From: Modicisalibacter luteus DSM 23508
Lineage (GTDB): Bacteria > Pseudomonadota > Gammaproteobacteria > Pseudomonadales > Halomonadaceae
Length of the DNA: 64,000 nucleotides
Assembly: GCF_000378505.1 (NCBI RefSeq)
Contig: NZ_KB900001.1
Span: forward strand, 62,001-126,000
Reading direction: 5' to 3'
A model generated the notes under the pieces. That model was not told the origin of the DNA. It did not search any database and worked only from the letters and a program-made list of their open reading frames with translations. Within the stretch, counting starts at the first letter, position 1. Each line of letters starts with the position of its first letter. The position numbers were made by a program, and so were the translations under genes. Shown here in pieces: positions 35,108-45,106 of the stretch.

Positions 35108-36847
35108 ATGAAGGTGTGGCAATGCATCGTTGTGTCAGGGTTGGCCTGTATGCTGACCGTTGCTCAAGCTCAGGAGAGCGATACTCCCCCTCAGAATGGC
35201 TCGCAATCGGCCGAAACTCAACCGGCAGAGGCTTCGCAGAACGCCACGGCCCCCCAGGAAACATCCTCCCAGCCTGCAGCTGAGCAGTCCTCGCAGCCTG
35301 CGGTCAGCAGTGAGCAGGATGCTGCCCAGGCCAGCAACGACTCCGCCCCCAGGCAGGATTGGACTCCCGACGCTCTCTTCGAGCACGTGATCACGCAAGC
35401 ACGTGATCTGGCTGGGGCGGCTTATACGGCTCCGAAGTCGGCGCTCCCCGAAGAGATTGCCAACATGGAGTATCACGACTTTCGCAATATCCGCTTTCGG
35501 CGCGATGCCGCCCTGTGGCGGAATGAGCGGTTGTTCGAGGTGCAGTTCTTTCACCCCGGCTTTCTCTATGACACCCCCGTTGATATTCATGTCTTGCGGG
35601 ACGGCAGCATCGAAGAGATCGCGTTCGACAGCAACATGTTCGAATATGAAGGGCAGACCGGGCATATCCGCGATGTCGTGAAGGGGATGGATCCGGAGGA
35701 TCTGGGGCTCGCCGGCTTCCGCCTGCATTTCCCCTTGAACACGCCTCAGTACAAGGACGAGTTTCTGGTCTTTCTGGGGGCGTCGTATTTCCGCATGATC
35801 GGACGCGACCAGACCTATGGCATTTCTGCTCGCGGCTTGGCAGTGAATACCGCAACCCAGGGGGGCGAGGAGTTTCCAGCCTTTCGCGAGTTCTGGCTGA
35901 TTCCGCCGGAGCCCAACTCGTCGCGCATCACGGTTTTCGCTCTGCTCGATAGTCCGTCGGTTGCCGGTGCCTATCGCTTCGATATCGAGGCTGCCAACAA
36001 TACCGTCATCGATGTGGACTCACGTCTCTTCGCCCGCAGCGATGTGGCCAAGCTGGGGGTCGCGCCGTTGACGAGTATGTTCCTTTACGGCGAGAACAGC
36101 GTACAGCACTACGACGATTTTCGGCCCGAGGTCCACGACTCGGATGGCATGCTCATGCACACCTCGGGGAACCAGTGGATCTGGCGCCCCTTGTCCAACC
36201 CGCCGTCACTCAATGTCACGCAGTTACGCGATAACAACCCGTTGGGCTTCGGCCTGATGCAGCGTGACCGGGATTTCGACCACTACCTGGATACCGCCCT
36301 GAGTTACGAAGAGCGGCCGAGCCTGTGGATCGAGACGCGGGACGGCGACTGGGGCGAAGGCGGAGTGGAACTCGTCGAGATTCCAGCCGATTCGGAAACC
36401 TACGACAATATCGTTGCCTACTGGGTCCCCGATCAGGACTTCCGGGCGGGCGATGAGCGACGCTACCAGTATCGGCTGACGACCTATGACGAACCGATTC
36501 CCCACAGGGAATATGCACGTGTTGTGCGCACGCGGCAGGGGTGGGGTGCGCAGCCAGGTGAATCGAATGGGCCACCGCGCAGCCTGCGTCGTTTCGTGGT
36601 CGATTTTAAGGGAGGCGAGCTGTCGACGTTGTCCTCTGCTCAGCCGGTCGAGGCTCAGCTGACGACTTCCACTGGCGAAACCAGCGAGCTTCATGTCAGG
36701 AAATTACCGGATGACAAGACTTGGCGAGCCATGTTCAAGCTGTCGCCGCAGGACGATGAGCCGGCTGACATGCAATTGAAACTGATGTTGCGTGGCAAGC
36801 CGCTTACCGAAACCTGGAGCTACATATGGGATCCCAATGACTTATGA
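35108..36847 (+). CDS. opgG: Glucans biosynthesis protein G (OpgG/MdoG)
   Basis: 579-residue periplasmic protein needed for osmoregulated periplasmic glucan synthesis. A signal peptide covers residues 1-20 (ending VAQAQ), followed by an unusual 55-residue Gln/Ser/Ala/Pro-rich low-complexity spacer and then the family domain beginning FEHVITQARDLAGAAY. Family-typical blocks include YHDFRNIRFRRDAALWR, SRGLAVNTATQGGEEFP-like residues near 235-250 and a C-terminal Ig-like domain. It is longer than the roughly 510-residue E. coli protein because of the spacer. Its stop overlaps the start of opgH, as expected for the opgGH operon. Expression is usually raised at low osmolarity. Confidence 0.95.
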   Translation: MKVWQCIVVSGLACMLTVAQAQESDTPPQNGSQSAETQPAEASQNATAPQETSSQPAAEQSSQPAVSSEQDAAQASNDSAPRQDWTPDALFEHVITQARDLAGAAYTAPKSALPEEIANMEYHDFRNIRFRRDAALWRNERLFEVQFFHPGFLYDTPVDIHVLRDGSIEEIAFDSNMFEYEGQTGHIRDVVKGMDPEDLGLAGFRLHFPLNTPQYKDEFLVFLGASYFRMIGRDQTYGISARGLAVNTATQGGEEFPAFREFWLIPPEPNSSRITVFALLDSPSVAGAYRFDIEAANNTVIDVDSRLFARSDVAKLGVAPLTSMFLYGENSVQHYDDFRPEVHDSDGMLMHTSGNQWIWRPLSNPPSLNVTQLRDNNPLGFGLMQRDRDFDHYLDTALSYEERPSLWIETRDGDWGEGGVELVEIPADSETYDNIVAYWVPDQDFRAGDERRYQYRLTTYDEPIPHREYARVVRTRQGWGAQPGESNGPPRSLRRFVVDFKGGELSTLSSAQPVEAQLTTSTGETSELHVRKLPDDKTWRAMFKLSPQDDEPADMQLKLMLRGKPLTETWSYIWDPNDL

Positions 36848-38885
36848 CAATCAAAGTCGTGGATACGGTATGAGCGAGCAGGAAGTGAGCCTCGGCCATA
36901 CCGAGCGCGTAAAGACACCGCCGGGGCCGGCCGAAGAAAAGGCCAGCCCCGAATCATCCGCGCGTCGCCCTGTGCAGGCACCACCCCGTTCGGAGGAACA
37001 GCGTATTCCGCTACTATGGCTGCGGCGACTGGTGTTTTTTACGCTGTCGCTGCTTACGGCCATTCAGGGTGGCTACATGATGTTCGATATCCTTCGTGCC
37101 AATGGTCTGAGCATGTTGGAAATGTCGATCTGGCTACTGTTCGTGGTCATGTTTGCCTGGCTGTCGGTCTCGTTCTGGACAGGCATTGCCGGCTTTTTGG
37201 TCGTGGCCTTCAAGCGCGATCCGCTGACTCTGGGGCGAGTCAAGCCGCTGGCACAGACGCTCGATCCCAAGCGGCGCATTGCCTTGGTGATGCCTGTTTA
37301 CAATGAGGACACCGAGCGGGTCATTGCCGGGCTGGAAGCCACGTGCCGCTCGCTGATTGATACTGGCCAGGCTGCGGCCTTCGATGTCTTTCTGCTTAGC
37401 GACACGACTGATGCGGCCATCGCCGCTGCCGAGAAACAGGCGGCCTATGCGCTGCGCCAGCGGTTGGGCAATGAACTGACTCTTTATTACCGGCGTCGTG
37501 AGCGCAACATCGGCCGCAAGGTCGGTAACCTTTCGGAATTCTGCTGCCGTTGGGGGCAGGACTACGAGAGTATGCTGGTGCTTGATGCCGATAGCGTGAT
37601 GGGCGGGCGCACCATGGTCGGCATGGCGGCTTCCATGCAGGCAAATCCCCGCCTGGCCCTGCTGCAGACCGTTCCGCTGCCGGTACGTTCGAGTACGTTG
37701 TTCGGGCGTTTCCTGCAGTTCGCGGCAACACTTTACAGTCCAATGCTTGCCGCGGGGCAAAGCGTCTGGCAGGGCGACTCTGCCAACTATTGGGGGCACA
37801 ACGCGATCATTCGCATCACTGCGTTCGTCGATTATTGCGGGTTGCCTCCGTTACCCGGCAAGGCCCCGATGGGGGGCGAGATCCTCAGCCACGATTTCGT
37901 CGAGGCAGCCATGCTGCGCCGTGCCGGCTGGGAAGTCCGTCTGCACGCCGGGGTAGAGGATAGCTACGAGGAGTTGCCCGGCAGCATTATTGAATATGCC
38001 AAGCGAGACCGTCGCTGGTGCCAAGGCAACATGCAGCATTTGCGACTGTTATTCGCCAGTGGGCTGCACTGGGTCAATCGGCTGCATTTTCTGCTCGGTG
38101 CGCTGGCCTACATGGCCTCGTTGCTATGGTTGATCATGCTGGCACTGAGTACCGTGGATGCGGTGACCCGGGCGGTGGTCAAGGTGCGCTTCTTTACACA
38201 GGACTACCAGTTATTCCCCGAGTGGCCGGAGTCACGCGTGGCAATGATCGCATCGTTGCTGGTAATTACCGTGATCATGCTGGTCGTGCCCAAACTGCTG
38301 GGGCTGGCCGTTGCCCTTGGGCAGCGGCGCAAGGATTTCGGGGGAGGGGTCAAGCTGACGCTTAGCGCGTTGCTGGAAATCGTCTTCTCGATCCTCATCG
38401 CTCCACTGATGATGTCCTTTCATGCCTGGTTCGTTATCAGCGTGTTGTCTGGACGGACCGTATCGTGGAGCACCCAGGCGCGCGGTGGCCGCCTGATTCC
38501 CTGGCGTGAGGCATGGCGGCGGAGCTGGGCGATGACTCTGGCCGGCCTGGCTTGGGGGACGATCAGCTACTATTATTCGCCGTTGTTTTTCTGGTGGCTT
38601 TCTCCGGTATTGCTGGGGATGGTGACCTCTGTGTTCATCATCCGGTTCACCAGTAGTATCCGTGCCGGTGAGTGGTTACAGCGTCACGGCATCCTGTGTA
38701 TTCCGGCGGAGGTGCGCCTGCCGGAAGTTCTGGGGCGCCTGGAGGAACACGAGGAAGCGCCTGCGACGAGTGATATCGAGTTCTCGGAACATGCGTTGCT
38801 GCCCGCCAACGAACATCATCAGGAAATGCCGGTTCAGTCGTTGCGAGCACCGTTCGGGTTGGGTGGTGCCCAAGCGCCCTTCTGA
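36837..38885 (+). CDS. opgH: Glucans biosynthesis glucosyltransferase OpgH/MdoH
   Basis: 682-residue inner-membrane family-2 glucosyltransferase that makes the beta-1,2-glucan backbone from UDP-glucose. A Pro/Glu-rich cytoplasmic N-terminus leads to membrane helices near residues 60-125. The catalytic domain follows, with VLDADSVMGG (DxD) near residue 245 and RRWCQGN (QxxRW-type) near residue 390, and then several C-terminal membrane helices. It is shorter than the 847-residue E. coli enzyme, mainly at the termini. The ATG at 36837 overlaps opgG by 11 bp; an internal ATG at 36870 is possible. It works with OpgG. Confidence 0.95.
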   Translation: MTYDNQSRGYGMSEQEVSLGHTERVKTPPGPAEEKASPESSARRPVQAPPRSEEQRIPLLWLRRLVFFTLSLLTAIQGGYMMFDILRANGLSMLEMSIWLLFVVMFAWLSVSFWTGIAGFLVVAFKRDPLTLGRVKPLAQTLDPKRRIALVMPVYNEDTERVIAGLEATCRSLIDTGQAAAFDVFLLSDTTDAAIAAAEKQAAYALRQRLGNELTLYYRRRERNIGRKVGNLSEFCCRWGQDYESMLVLDADSVMGGRTMVGMAASMQANPRLALLQTVPLPVRSSTLFGRFLQFAATLYSPMLAAGQSVWQGDSANYWGHNAIIRITAFVDYCGLPPLPGKAPMGGEILSHDFVEAAMLRRAGWEVRLHAGVEDSYEELPGSIIEYAKRDRRWCQGNMQHLRLLFASGLHWVNRLHFLLGALAYMASLLWLIMLALSTVDAVTRAVVKVRFFTQDYQLFPEWPESRVAMIASLLVITVIMLVVPKLLGLAVALGQRRKDFGGGVKLTLSALLEIVFSILIAPLMMSFHAWFVISVLSGRTVSWSTQARGGRLIPWREAWRRSWAMTLAGLAWGTISYYYSPLFFWWLSPVLLGMVTSVFIIRFTSSIRAGEWLQRHGILCIPAEVRLPEVLGRLEEHEEAPATSDIEFSEHALLPANEHHQEMPVQSLRAPFGLGGAQAPF

Positions 38886-38990
38886 TATGCATATTTCATC
38901 TAGGTAAATTTCCACAAATAACTTCCAGGAATAAAGCGTGGCGGTCAGAATGCGGGGCAGATTCATTTATTGTCTTGCAGGACCGCTACC

Positions 38991-40760
38991 ATGCCTTGGG
39001 ATGCCTGGATTACGCTAGCCACGACAGTGGTTGCGTTCGTACTGATGGCCACGACACGTATCGGCCCCGACATGATCTTGCTCGGGGCTGTAGTCTGGCT
39101 GTTGACGTTGGGCGTCATCGATACTTCAGATGCGCTGGCCGGCTTTTCAAATAGTGGCCTGTTCACCGTCGCGTTCATGTATGTTCTGGTAGCGAGCATT
39201 CGCGAGACCGGCGGCATCGATCTGATCATTCGCTACGTGCTAGGCCGCCCCCGGAGTGAAACGGGGGCGCAGTTGCGGTTGCTGCTGCCCGTCTCCGCCA
39301 TCAGTGCCTTTCTCAACAATACCCCGGTCGTGGCGACCTACATCCCCGCTGTGATGAGCTGGAGCCGCAGGCTGGGTTTATCGTCACACCGTTTTTTAAT
39401 GCCGCTGAGCTTTGCCTCGATCCTGGGCGGTACCTGCTCGTTATTGGGGACCAGTACCAACCTGGTGGTGAATGGCTTGCTCAATGATCGCTATCCCGAG
39501 CTGTCGCTGGGCTTGTTCGATATCGCCTGGGTTGGATTGCCGGTAGCTGTGGTGGGGTTGACCTACTTGTTGCTTGCCGGGCGCTGGTTGCTACCTGAGC
39601 GACCCGGTGCCGGGCAGCTCTTTGACAATCCGCGCGAGTTCACCATCGAGATGGAAGTGGCGCCAAATGGCCCGATAGTCGATAAGACAGTCGAAGAGGC
39701 GGGGCTGCGTCATCTCGAGGGCCTGTTTCTGGTCGAGATCGAGCGTGACGGTAACGTGGTCAGTGTGGTTGGCCCGGGAGAGAAGCTCAAGGGAGGCGAC
39801 CGTCTGGTTTTCGCGGGGACCACCGAGGCAGCCGTCGAGCTGCAACAGATACGAGGGTTGCAGCCGTCGAGTCAGGGCGAGTCCAGCTTGAATAAAGATT
39901 TTCGTGAGAGGCGCCTGGTCGAAGCCGTCGTCTCGGACCAGTGCCAGTTCATTGGTCGTCGCATTCGCGAAGGGCACTTCCGGACGCTTTATGGAGCCGC
40001 CGTACTGGCTGTATGCCGCCATGGTGAGCGTGTTGCCGGCAACCTGGGACAGATCCGTCTGCAACCGGCCGATGTGCTGCTGCTCGAGGTGCGTCCGCCC
40101 TTCATCGAGCGCCACCGGCAGTCCAAGGACTTCCTGCTGATTAGCCGGGTCAATGGGCAGGCCCGCCCCATCCATGAGAGAGCCTGGTTGGCCTGGAGCA
40201 TACTCGGAGGCGTCATTGCCCTGGCGACGTTCGGTGTGCTGAGCATGCTCAATGCGGCAATGCTGGGGGCGGCACTGGCGGTGCTTACCGGTTGCTGTTC
40301 CGTCAGCGCCGCCAAGCGCGGCCTGGATACTCAAGTCCTGCTGACCATTGCGGCATCGTTCGGGCTAGGGCTTGCCCTGGAAAGCTCCGGCGCGGCAGCC
40401 AGCCTGGCCAATCATGCGCTGGCGTTGGCTGGCGGCAACCCTTACCTGCTGCTTATCGGGGCCTATCTTCTGGTGGCGCTACTCACCGAGGTTGTCACCA
40501 ACAATGCTGCAGCCGTGATTGCCTTTCCGATCGTTACCGCCAGCGCCGAAAGCCTGGGCGTGAGCGTGATGCCCTATGTGATCGCTATCATGTTCGCCGC
40601 CTCGTCCAGCTTCCTGACACCGATCGGTTATCAGACCAACCTCATGGTCTATGGGCCAGGGGGCTATCGTTTCAGTGATTTCCTGCGTGTCGGTGGCGTG
40701 CTCAATGTGCTGGTGGGTGTAGTGGCGCTGACGCTGATACCGCGCTTCTGGCCCTTCTAG
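38991..40760 (+). CDS. SLC13-family permease with RCK (TrkA-C) domains
   Basis: 589-residue inner-membrane transporter of the DASS/SLC13 (ArsB/NhaD superfamily) type. About eleven hydrophobic segments are split by a soluble central region, residues about 205-385, that looks like two TrkA-C domains (VDKTVEEAGLRHLEGLFLVEIERDG and FIGRRIREGHFRTLYGAAVLAVCRHG). Re-entrant motifs are visible as FLNNTPVVATYIPAV and, in the second half, TNNAAAVIAFPI, with SSFLTPIGYQTN. Members move sulfate, dicarboxylates or other anions, often with Na+. The substrate cannot be specified. The ATG at 38991 is chosen over a TTG at 38970. It stands alone. Confidence 0.85.
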   Translation: MPWDAWITLATTVVAFVLMATTRIGPDMILLGAVVWLLTLGVIDTSDALAGFSNSGLFTVAFMYVLVASIRETGGIDLIIRYVLGRPRSETGAQLRLLLPVSAISAFLNNTPVVATYIPAVMSWSRRLGLSSHRFLMPLSFASILGGTCSLLGTSTNLVVNGLLNDRYPELSLGLFDIAWVGLPVAVVGLTYLLLAGRWLLPERPGAGQLFDNPREFTIEMEVAPNGPIVDKTVEEAGLRHLEGLFLVEIERDGNVVSVVGPGEKLKGGDRLVFAGTTEAAVELQQIRGLQPSSQGESSLNKDFRERRLVEAVVSDQCQFIGRRIREGHFRTLYGAAVLAVCRHGERVAGNLGQIRLQPADVLLLEVRPPFIERHRQSKDFLLISRVNGQARPIHERAWLAWSILGGVIALATFGVLSMLNAAMLGAALAVLTGCCSVSAAKRGLDTQVLLTIAASFGLGLALESSGAAASLANHALALAGGNPYLLLIGAYLLVALLTEVVTNNAAAVIAFPIVTASAESLGVSVMPYVIAIMFAASSSFLTPIGYQTNLMVYGPGGYRFSDFLRVGGVLNVLVGVVALTLIPRFWPF

Positions 40761-40842
40761 GCCGTTACGGCTTCTGCCACGGTTCGTCGTGAGCGGGGCT
40801 AACAAGGTAAAGTAGCGGCATCGTCTTCAAAGGAATGTAGTC

Positions 40843-41511
40843 ATGTTCGAATCCAAGCCGCTCATCATCGAACCCGACCAGGGCCGCAAGGCCGACGCCG
40901 TCGTGATCATTCTGCATGGCCTGGGGGCTGACGGTCACGACTTCGCACCCTTGATTCCCGCTCTCAATATCCCCGGCAAGCCGGCGCTGCGCTACGTGCT
41001 GCCGCATGCACCGCGCCGCCCGGTGACCATCAACAACGGCATGCTGATGCCGGCCTGGTACGACATCCTCGAGATGAATCTGGGGCGTCGGGTCGACGAG
41101 ATTCAGCTCAAGGCTTCGGCCAAGCAGGTCCAGGGGTTGATCGACGAGCAGCGGCAGTCAGGTATCGATAGTGAGCGGATCATTGTTGCCGGCTTTTCCC
41201 AAGGCGGTGCGGTCGCCTATGAAGCGGCACTGTCCTATCCCGAAGCGTTGGGTGGGCTGCTGGCGATGTCGACCTATTTCGCCACGGCTAATAGTATCGA
41301 GCTGGCTGAGGCCAACCGTCACTTGGCGGCCGAGGTCCATCATGGCACTTTCGATCCGGTCGTGCCCGAGTCGCTGGGGCGAGCCGGTTTCGAACACCTC
41401 CGTGCGCTGGGCATCCCGGCCGAATACCGGACCTACAACATGGCCCACTCGTTATGCCCGCAGCAGACCGTGGATATCGGCAATTGGCTGGGGCATTGCC
41501 TGGCTGAGTAA
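40843..41511 (+). CDS. Carboxylesterase / phospholipase-type alpha/beta hydrolase
   Basis: 222-residue cytoplasmic serine hydrolase of the acyl-protein thioesterase/EstB family. The oxyanion region ILHGLGADGHDF is near residue 24, nucleophile GFSQGG near residue 113, the acidic residue in HGTFDPVVP near residue 169 and the catalytic His in YNMAHSLCP near residue 202. The length is normal. These enzymes cleave short-chain esters and acyl thioesters. An AAGGAATG site precedes the ATG. The prenyltransferase gene starts 11 bp downstream, so they may share a transcript. Confidence 0.9.
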   Translation: MFESKPLIIEPDQGRKADAVVIILHGLGADGHDFAPLIPALNIPGKPALRYVLPHAPRRPVTINNGMLMPAWYDILEMNLGRRVDEIQLKASAKQVQGLIDEQRQSGIDSERIIVAGFSQGGAVAYEAALSYPEALGGLLAMSTYFATANSIELAEANRHLAAEVHHGTFDPVVPESLGRAGFEHLRALGIPAEYRTYNMAHSLCPQQTVDIGNWLGHCLAE

Positions 41512-41522
41512 AGGCTGACATC

Positions 41523-42458
41523 GTGGCGAGCGGCAAAACTCGGCTCTTGCACTGGCAGGCTTGCCTACAGGCGGCCCGGCCGCCGTTTCTGCTGTTGGCA
41601 CCGCTCTGTGTGTTACTGGGCGCTGGGGCGGCGCGGGCTGAAGGGCTGGCGTTGTCCGGGTGGGATGTCTGGTTGGCACTGGTGGGTAGCGTTACGGCAC
41701 ATGCAGCGGTCAATCTGCTCAACGAGTACCATGACTTTCACAGTGGTCTCGATGCCATGACGCGCCGCACGCCATTCTCGGGCGGCAGTGGCGCCCTGCC
41801 GGCCTGTCCTCATGCAGCACCTTTCGTGGCCACGGCTGCTGCAGCCTGTCTCGCCGTTACCGTATTCATCGGGGGTTATTTCCTGGCTCAACGTGGTCCG
41901 GCAATGCTGGTATTCGGTATCGCCGGGCTGGCGTTGGTCTGGGGCTATAGTGGCTGGATCGTGTGCCGGCCGTGGTTATGCCTATTGGCACCGGGCATCG
42001 GCTTCGGAGTGCTGATGGTTCTGGGCAGTCATTGGGCGGTGAGTGGCCGGTTGGGAGGTACCGTATTGTCGGCGATGCCGGTACCTGTACTGTTGGTGAG
42101 TGCCTTGCTGCTGGTCAACCAATTGCCGGATATCGACGCCGACCGGCGGGTCGGGCGTCGCCATCTGGCCATTGTCCTGGGCGTGCGCCGTGCTGCGCGG
42201 CTGGCAGCGTGGCTGAATGCGGCAGCCTTTGTCGGCCTGATGTCGGCCATCGTGTTGAGCGGGGTGCCTCGGCTTGCTTGGCCGGCCCTGCTGCCCGGAC
42301 TGGCGGCTTTCTGGCTGATCCGCGGCTTGTATCGACTCGACAAGCGCGAGGTCGATGGTGATCGGCGAATCTTGCTGCCGCTGATGGCGGCCCAGGTTGC
42401 CATACTTCTCACGACGCTTGCCGTGCTCGACCTGAGCCTGTGGTGGGCTACCACCTGA
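41523..42458 (+). CDS. UbiA-family prenyltransferase
   Basis: 311-residue integral membrane prenyltransferase with about eight hydrophobic helices. The first Asp-rich motif is NEYHDFHSGLD near residue 67 and the second NQLPDIDADR near residue 200, followed by GRRHLAIVLG, the arrangement of 1,4-dihydroxy-2-naphthoate prenyltransferase (MenA)-like proteins. No other menaquinone genes are nearby, so the acceptor is not certain; quinone-type aromatic prenylation is the general reaction. The start is a GTG at 41523, 11 bp after the esterase gene. Its end is 3 bp from the convergent pfkB gene. Confidence 0.85.
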   Translation: MASGKTRLLHWQACLQAARPPFLLLAPLCVLLGAGAARAEGLALSGWDVWLALVGSVTAHAAVNLLNEYHDFHSGLDAMTRRTPFSGGSGALPACPHAAPFVATAAAACLAVTVFIGGYFLAQRGPAMLVFGIAGLALVWGYSGWIVCRPWLCLLAPGIGFGVLMVLGSHWAVSGRLGGTVLSAMPVPVLLVSALLLVNQLPDIDADRRVGRRHLAIVLGVRRAARLAAWLNAAAFVGLMSAIVLSGVPRLAWPALLPGLAAFWLIRGLYRLDKREVDGDRRILLPLMAAQVAILLTTLAVLDLSLWWATT

Positions 42459-42461
42459 ATG

Positions 42462-43433
42462 TCAGAGGCTGAGCATGGCTTCTAGATCGTCCCGTGAGGG
42501 CAGGGACGCATAGGCGCCGGGGCGGGTCACGGCATGCGCACCGCAGCGACAGGCGATTTCCACGGCACGGATCAGCCGTTCATCAGCCTCGCTCCAGTGG
42601 GTGAAGCCTGCCGCATCCACACTGGCCTCGGCGAGTGTCGCCAGTAGCCCACCAATGAAGGCATCACCGCCGGCGGTAGTGTCGACGGCCCGAACCTGGG
42701 GTGGCAACACATCCAGGCGCCGGCCCAGCCGATGTATCTCGACCGGACGGGGACCATCGGTGATCACGATCAGCTTCACGCCGGCGGCGAGTCGTCGGTT
42801 GATCCACGCATCCTGAGGATGGTCGCCACGCAATGTGTCAATTTCCTCACGGGACAGCTTGAGCAGATGCGCCCGGTCGAGCAGCGATGTAGACAGACCG
42901 ATGTCCACCGTGCCCTCAGGCCAAAGATTATTGCGCAGATTGGCGTCGATACTGACCAGGCTGCCCGAACGTCTGGCGATATCGGCCAGTGCCAGGGTCG
43001 TTTCTGCGATGCCTGCCTCGGTCAGGCTGTTGGTGCACATGTGAACGATGGCTGGCTCGCTGAATATGCCGGCGGGCAGATGCTCGAGCCGGTAGAGTAG
43101 ATCAGCAGCCGGTGGGCGATAAAAATCGAAAGTGCGCTCACCTTCGGCATCTCGCGAGACGAAGGCCAGGGCAGTGCGGGCCTGCCGGGTGGTCACCACT
43201 CCCGAGGTATCGACGCCATGGCTTGCCATCTCGGTGGTCAGAAAGCGACCGAAGCGGTCGTCACCGACCATGCCCAGAAACCGGCTGGGTACTCCGAGCC
43301 GGGCGCAGGCCACGGCGACGTTGGCCGGCGCACCGCCGGCATAGGGCGTGAAGGTTTCCGGGCCGCTGTCATTCCCCAGGCGGCTCGATAGCATGTCGAC
43401 TAGGGCTTCGCCGAAAGCGATGACGGGAATCAT
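42462..43433 (-). CDS. PfkB-family carbohydrate kinase, probable fructokinase
   Basis: 323-residue ribokinase-fold kinase. N-terminal GEALVDML and YAGGAPANVAVACARLG (sugar-binding GG) are present, and the C-terminal signature reads DTTAGGDAFIGG with the catalytic Asp; the common form is DTTGAGD, so this is a conservative variant. Phosphorylation of fructose to fructose-6-phosphate is the likely role, since it is coupled to pgi: its ATG at 43433 overlaps the pgi stop by 4 bp (ATGA). It is the last gene of the edd-glk-pgi reverse-strand sugar cluster. Confidence 0.85.
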   Translation of the reverse strand: MIPVIAFGEALVDMLSSRLGNDSGPETFTPYAGGAPANVAVACARLGVPSRFLGMVGDDRFGRFLTTEMASHGVDTSGVVTTRQARTALAFVSRDAEGERTFDFYRPPAADLLYRLEHLPAGIFSEPAIVHMCTNSLTEAGIAETTLALADIARRSGSLVSIDANLRNNLWPEGTVDIGLSTSLLDRAHLLKLSREEIDTLRGDHPQDAWINRRLAAGVKLIVITDGPRPVEIHRLGRRLDVLPPQVRAVDTTAGGDAFIGGLLATLAEASVDAAGFTHWSEADERLIRAVEIACRCGAHAVTRPGAYASLPSRDDLEAMLSL

Positions 43434-45106
43434 GACGTTTTCCCCTGGCTGGTGGCTTGGGTCTTGGCTTTTTCCCTGGTCCGGCCGCGCTGGGCCTGTT
43501 CGGCAGGTCGGTGAGCGGGAAAATGCTGGCGCACCAACGCTAACAGACCTTGAGTCGAGGCGTCGAAGTCCTGGGTGCGTTCATCGATACGCTCGCTGAT
43601 TTCACCGGCGATGCGCTTACCCAACTGCACACCCCATTGATCGAATGAGTTGATGTTCCAGATCACGCCCTGAACGAATACCTTGTGCTCATAGAGTGCG
43701 ATCAGCGCGCCCAGGTTGCGTGGCGTCAGCTCGTCGAGCAGTAGGGTGCTTGAGGGGCGATTGCCCGGGCAGCTGTAGGGGTCGAGTTGGCTACCCTCCT
43801 GGCTACCCTCCATGAAGGCGTTGGCCTGGGCAAGCATGTTGGTGAGCAGGGCGAAGTGGTGCTCCTCGACGCCGGGCTCGGGTTTCAGCGAGGCGATGAA
43901 GTCGATGGGCACGTAGCGGGTGCCCTGGTGCAACAGCTGGAAGAAGGCGTGCTGGCCGTTCGAGCCGGTCTGTCCCCAGACGATCGGCCCGGTCTTGTAG
44001 TTTACCGGCTGGCCGAAGATGTCCACGGACTTGCCATTGGATTCCATGTCGAGTTGCTGCAGGAATGCCGGCAGCTGATGCAACGCCTGGTCGTAGGGCA
44101 CGATGGCATGGGTTTCGGCGCCCATGAAATTGATGTACCAGATGCCGATCAAAGCCATCAATACGGGCATGTTCTCGGCGAAGGGCGCCTCGATGAAATG
44201 ACGATCCATCTCGTAGGCACCGTCTAGCAACTCGAGAAAACCGTCATAGCCGATCGACAGGGCGATAGGCAGGCCGATCGACGACCACATCGAGTAACGA
44301 CCGCCGACCCAGGCCCAGAACTCGAAGACGTTTTCCTCACGGATGCCGAATTCCATGGCCGCCTTGCGATTGGTGGAAGCCGCGATGAAGTGAGCGCCCA
44401 CGTCGGCATCCTCGCCGGCATTGTCGAGAAACCAGCGGCGTGCGGTCTTGGCGTTGAGCAGAGTTTCCTGAGTTGAAAACGTCTTGGTCGAAACGATGAA
44501 CAGCGTGGTGGCTGGATCGAGGCGCCTCAATACTTTCTGGATGTGCGCTCCGTCGACATTGGAGACGAAATGAAAGTTGAGGTTGAGGTCGCTATGGCGG
44601 TAATTGAGCAGGGCGCGGCAGGCCATGTTGGGGCCGAGGTCCGAGCCGCCGATCCCGATGTTGACCACGTCGCGGATGCGCTCGCCACTGTAGCCCTTCC
44701 AGGTACCGTCACGCACGGCTTCGGAGAAGGTGCGGATCTGCTCACGGGTGCGCTTGATCTCGGGCATGACATCCTTGCCATCGACGATGACCGGCTCGTC
44801 GGCCTGATTGCGCAGTGCTGTATGCAGTACCGGCCGATCCTCAGTGACATTGATGATATCGCCGGAGAACATCTGTGCACGACGTTGTACCAGCGCCGAA
44901 TGATCGGCGAGTTCGATCAGTTTGGTGAGTACCGCATCGGATATGTGGTGCTTGGAGTAATCGAGAAACAGGCCGCCGACACGCAGGCTCATTTTCTCGA
45001 AGCGCTGGGGGTCGCGACCGAAGTAATCGCGGATGCGGTCATCGGCGGTGTCCCGGTGCAGACGCTCTAGAGCCTGCCAAGTGACGCTGCGGGTAAGCTG
45101 GAACAT
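43430..45106 (-). CDS. pgi: Glucose-6-phosphate isomerase
   Basis: 558-residue cytoplasmic isomerase interconverting glucose-6-P and fructose-6-P. The family signature VNIGIGGSDLGP is near residue 148, and the catalytic Glu region GRYSMWSSIGLPIAL is near residue 268. The catalytic His region and C-terminal Lys (EHKVFVQGVIWNINSFDQWGVQLGK) are in place. It ends in a basic, Gln/Thr-rich 30-residue tail beyond the usual C-terminus. With the upstream edd and glk it allows both glucose entry and recycling of fructose-6-P into the Entner-Doudoroff pathway. Confidence 0.95.
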   Translation of the reverse strand: MFQLTRSVTWQALERLHRDTADDRIRDYFGRDPQRFEKMSLRVGGLFLDYSKHHISDAVLTKLIELADHSALVQRRAQMFSGDIINVTEDRPVLHTALRNQADEPVIVDGKDVMPEIKRTREQIRTFSEAVRDGTWKGYSGERIRDVVNIGIGGSDLGPNMACRALLNYRHSDLNLNFHFVSNVDGAHIQKVLRRLDPATTLFIVSTKTFSTQETLLNAKTARRWFLDNAGEDADVGAHFIAASTNRKAAMEFGIREENVFEFWAWVGGRYSMWSSIGLPIALSIGYDGFLELLDGAYEMDRHFIEAPFAENMPVLMALIGIWYINFMGAETHAIVPYDQALHQLPAFLQQLDMESNGKSVDIFGQPVNYKTGPIVWGQTGSNGQHAFFQLLHQGTRYVPIDFIASLKPEPGVEEHHFALLTNMLAQANAFMEGSQEGSQLDPYSCPGNRPSSTLLLDELTPRNLGALIALYEHKVFVQGVIWNINSFDQWGVQLGKRIAGEISERIDERTQDFDASTQGLLALVRQHFPAHRPAEQAQRGRTREKAKTQATSQGKTS

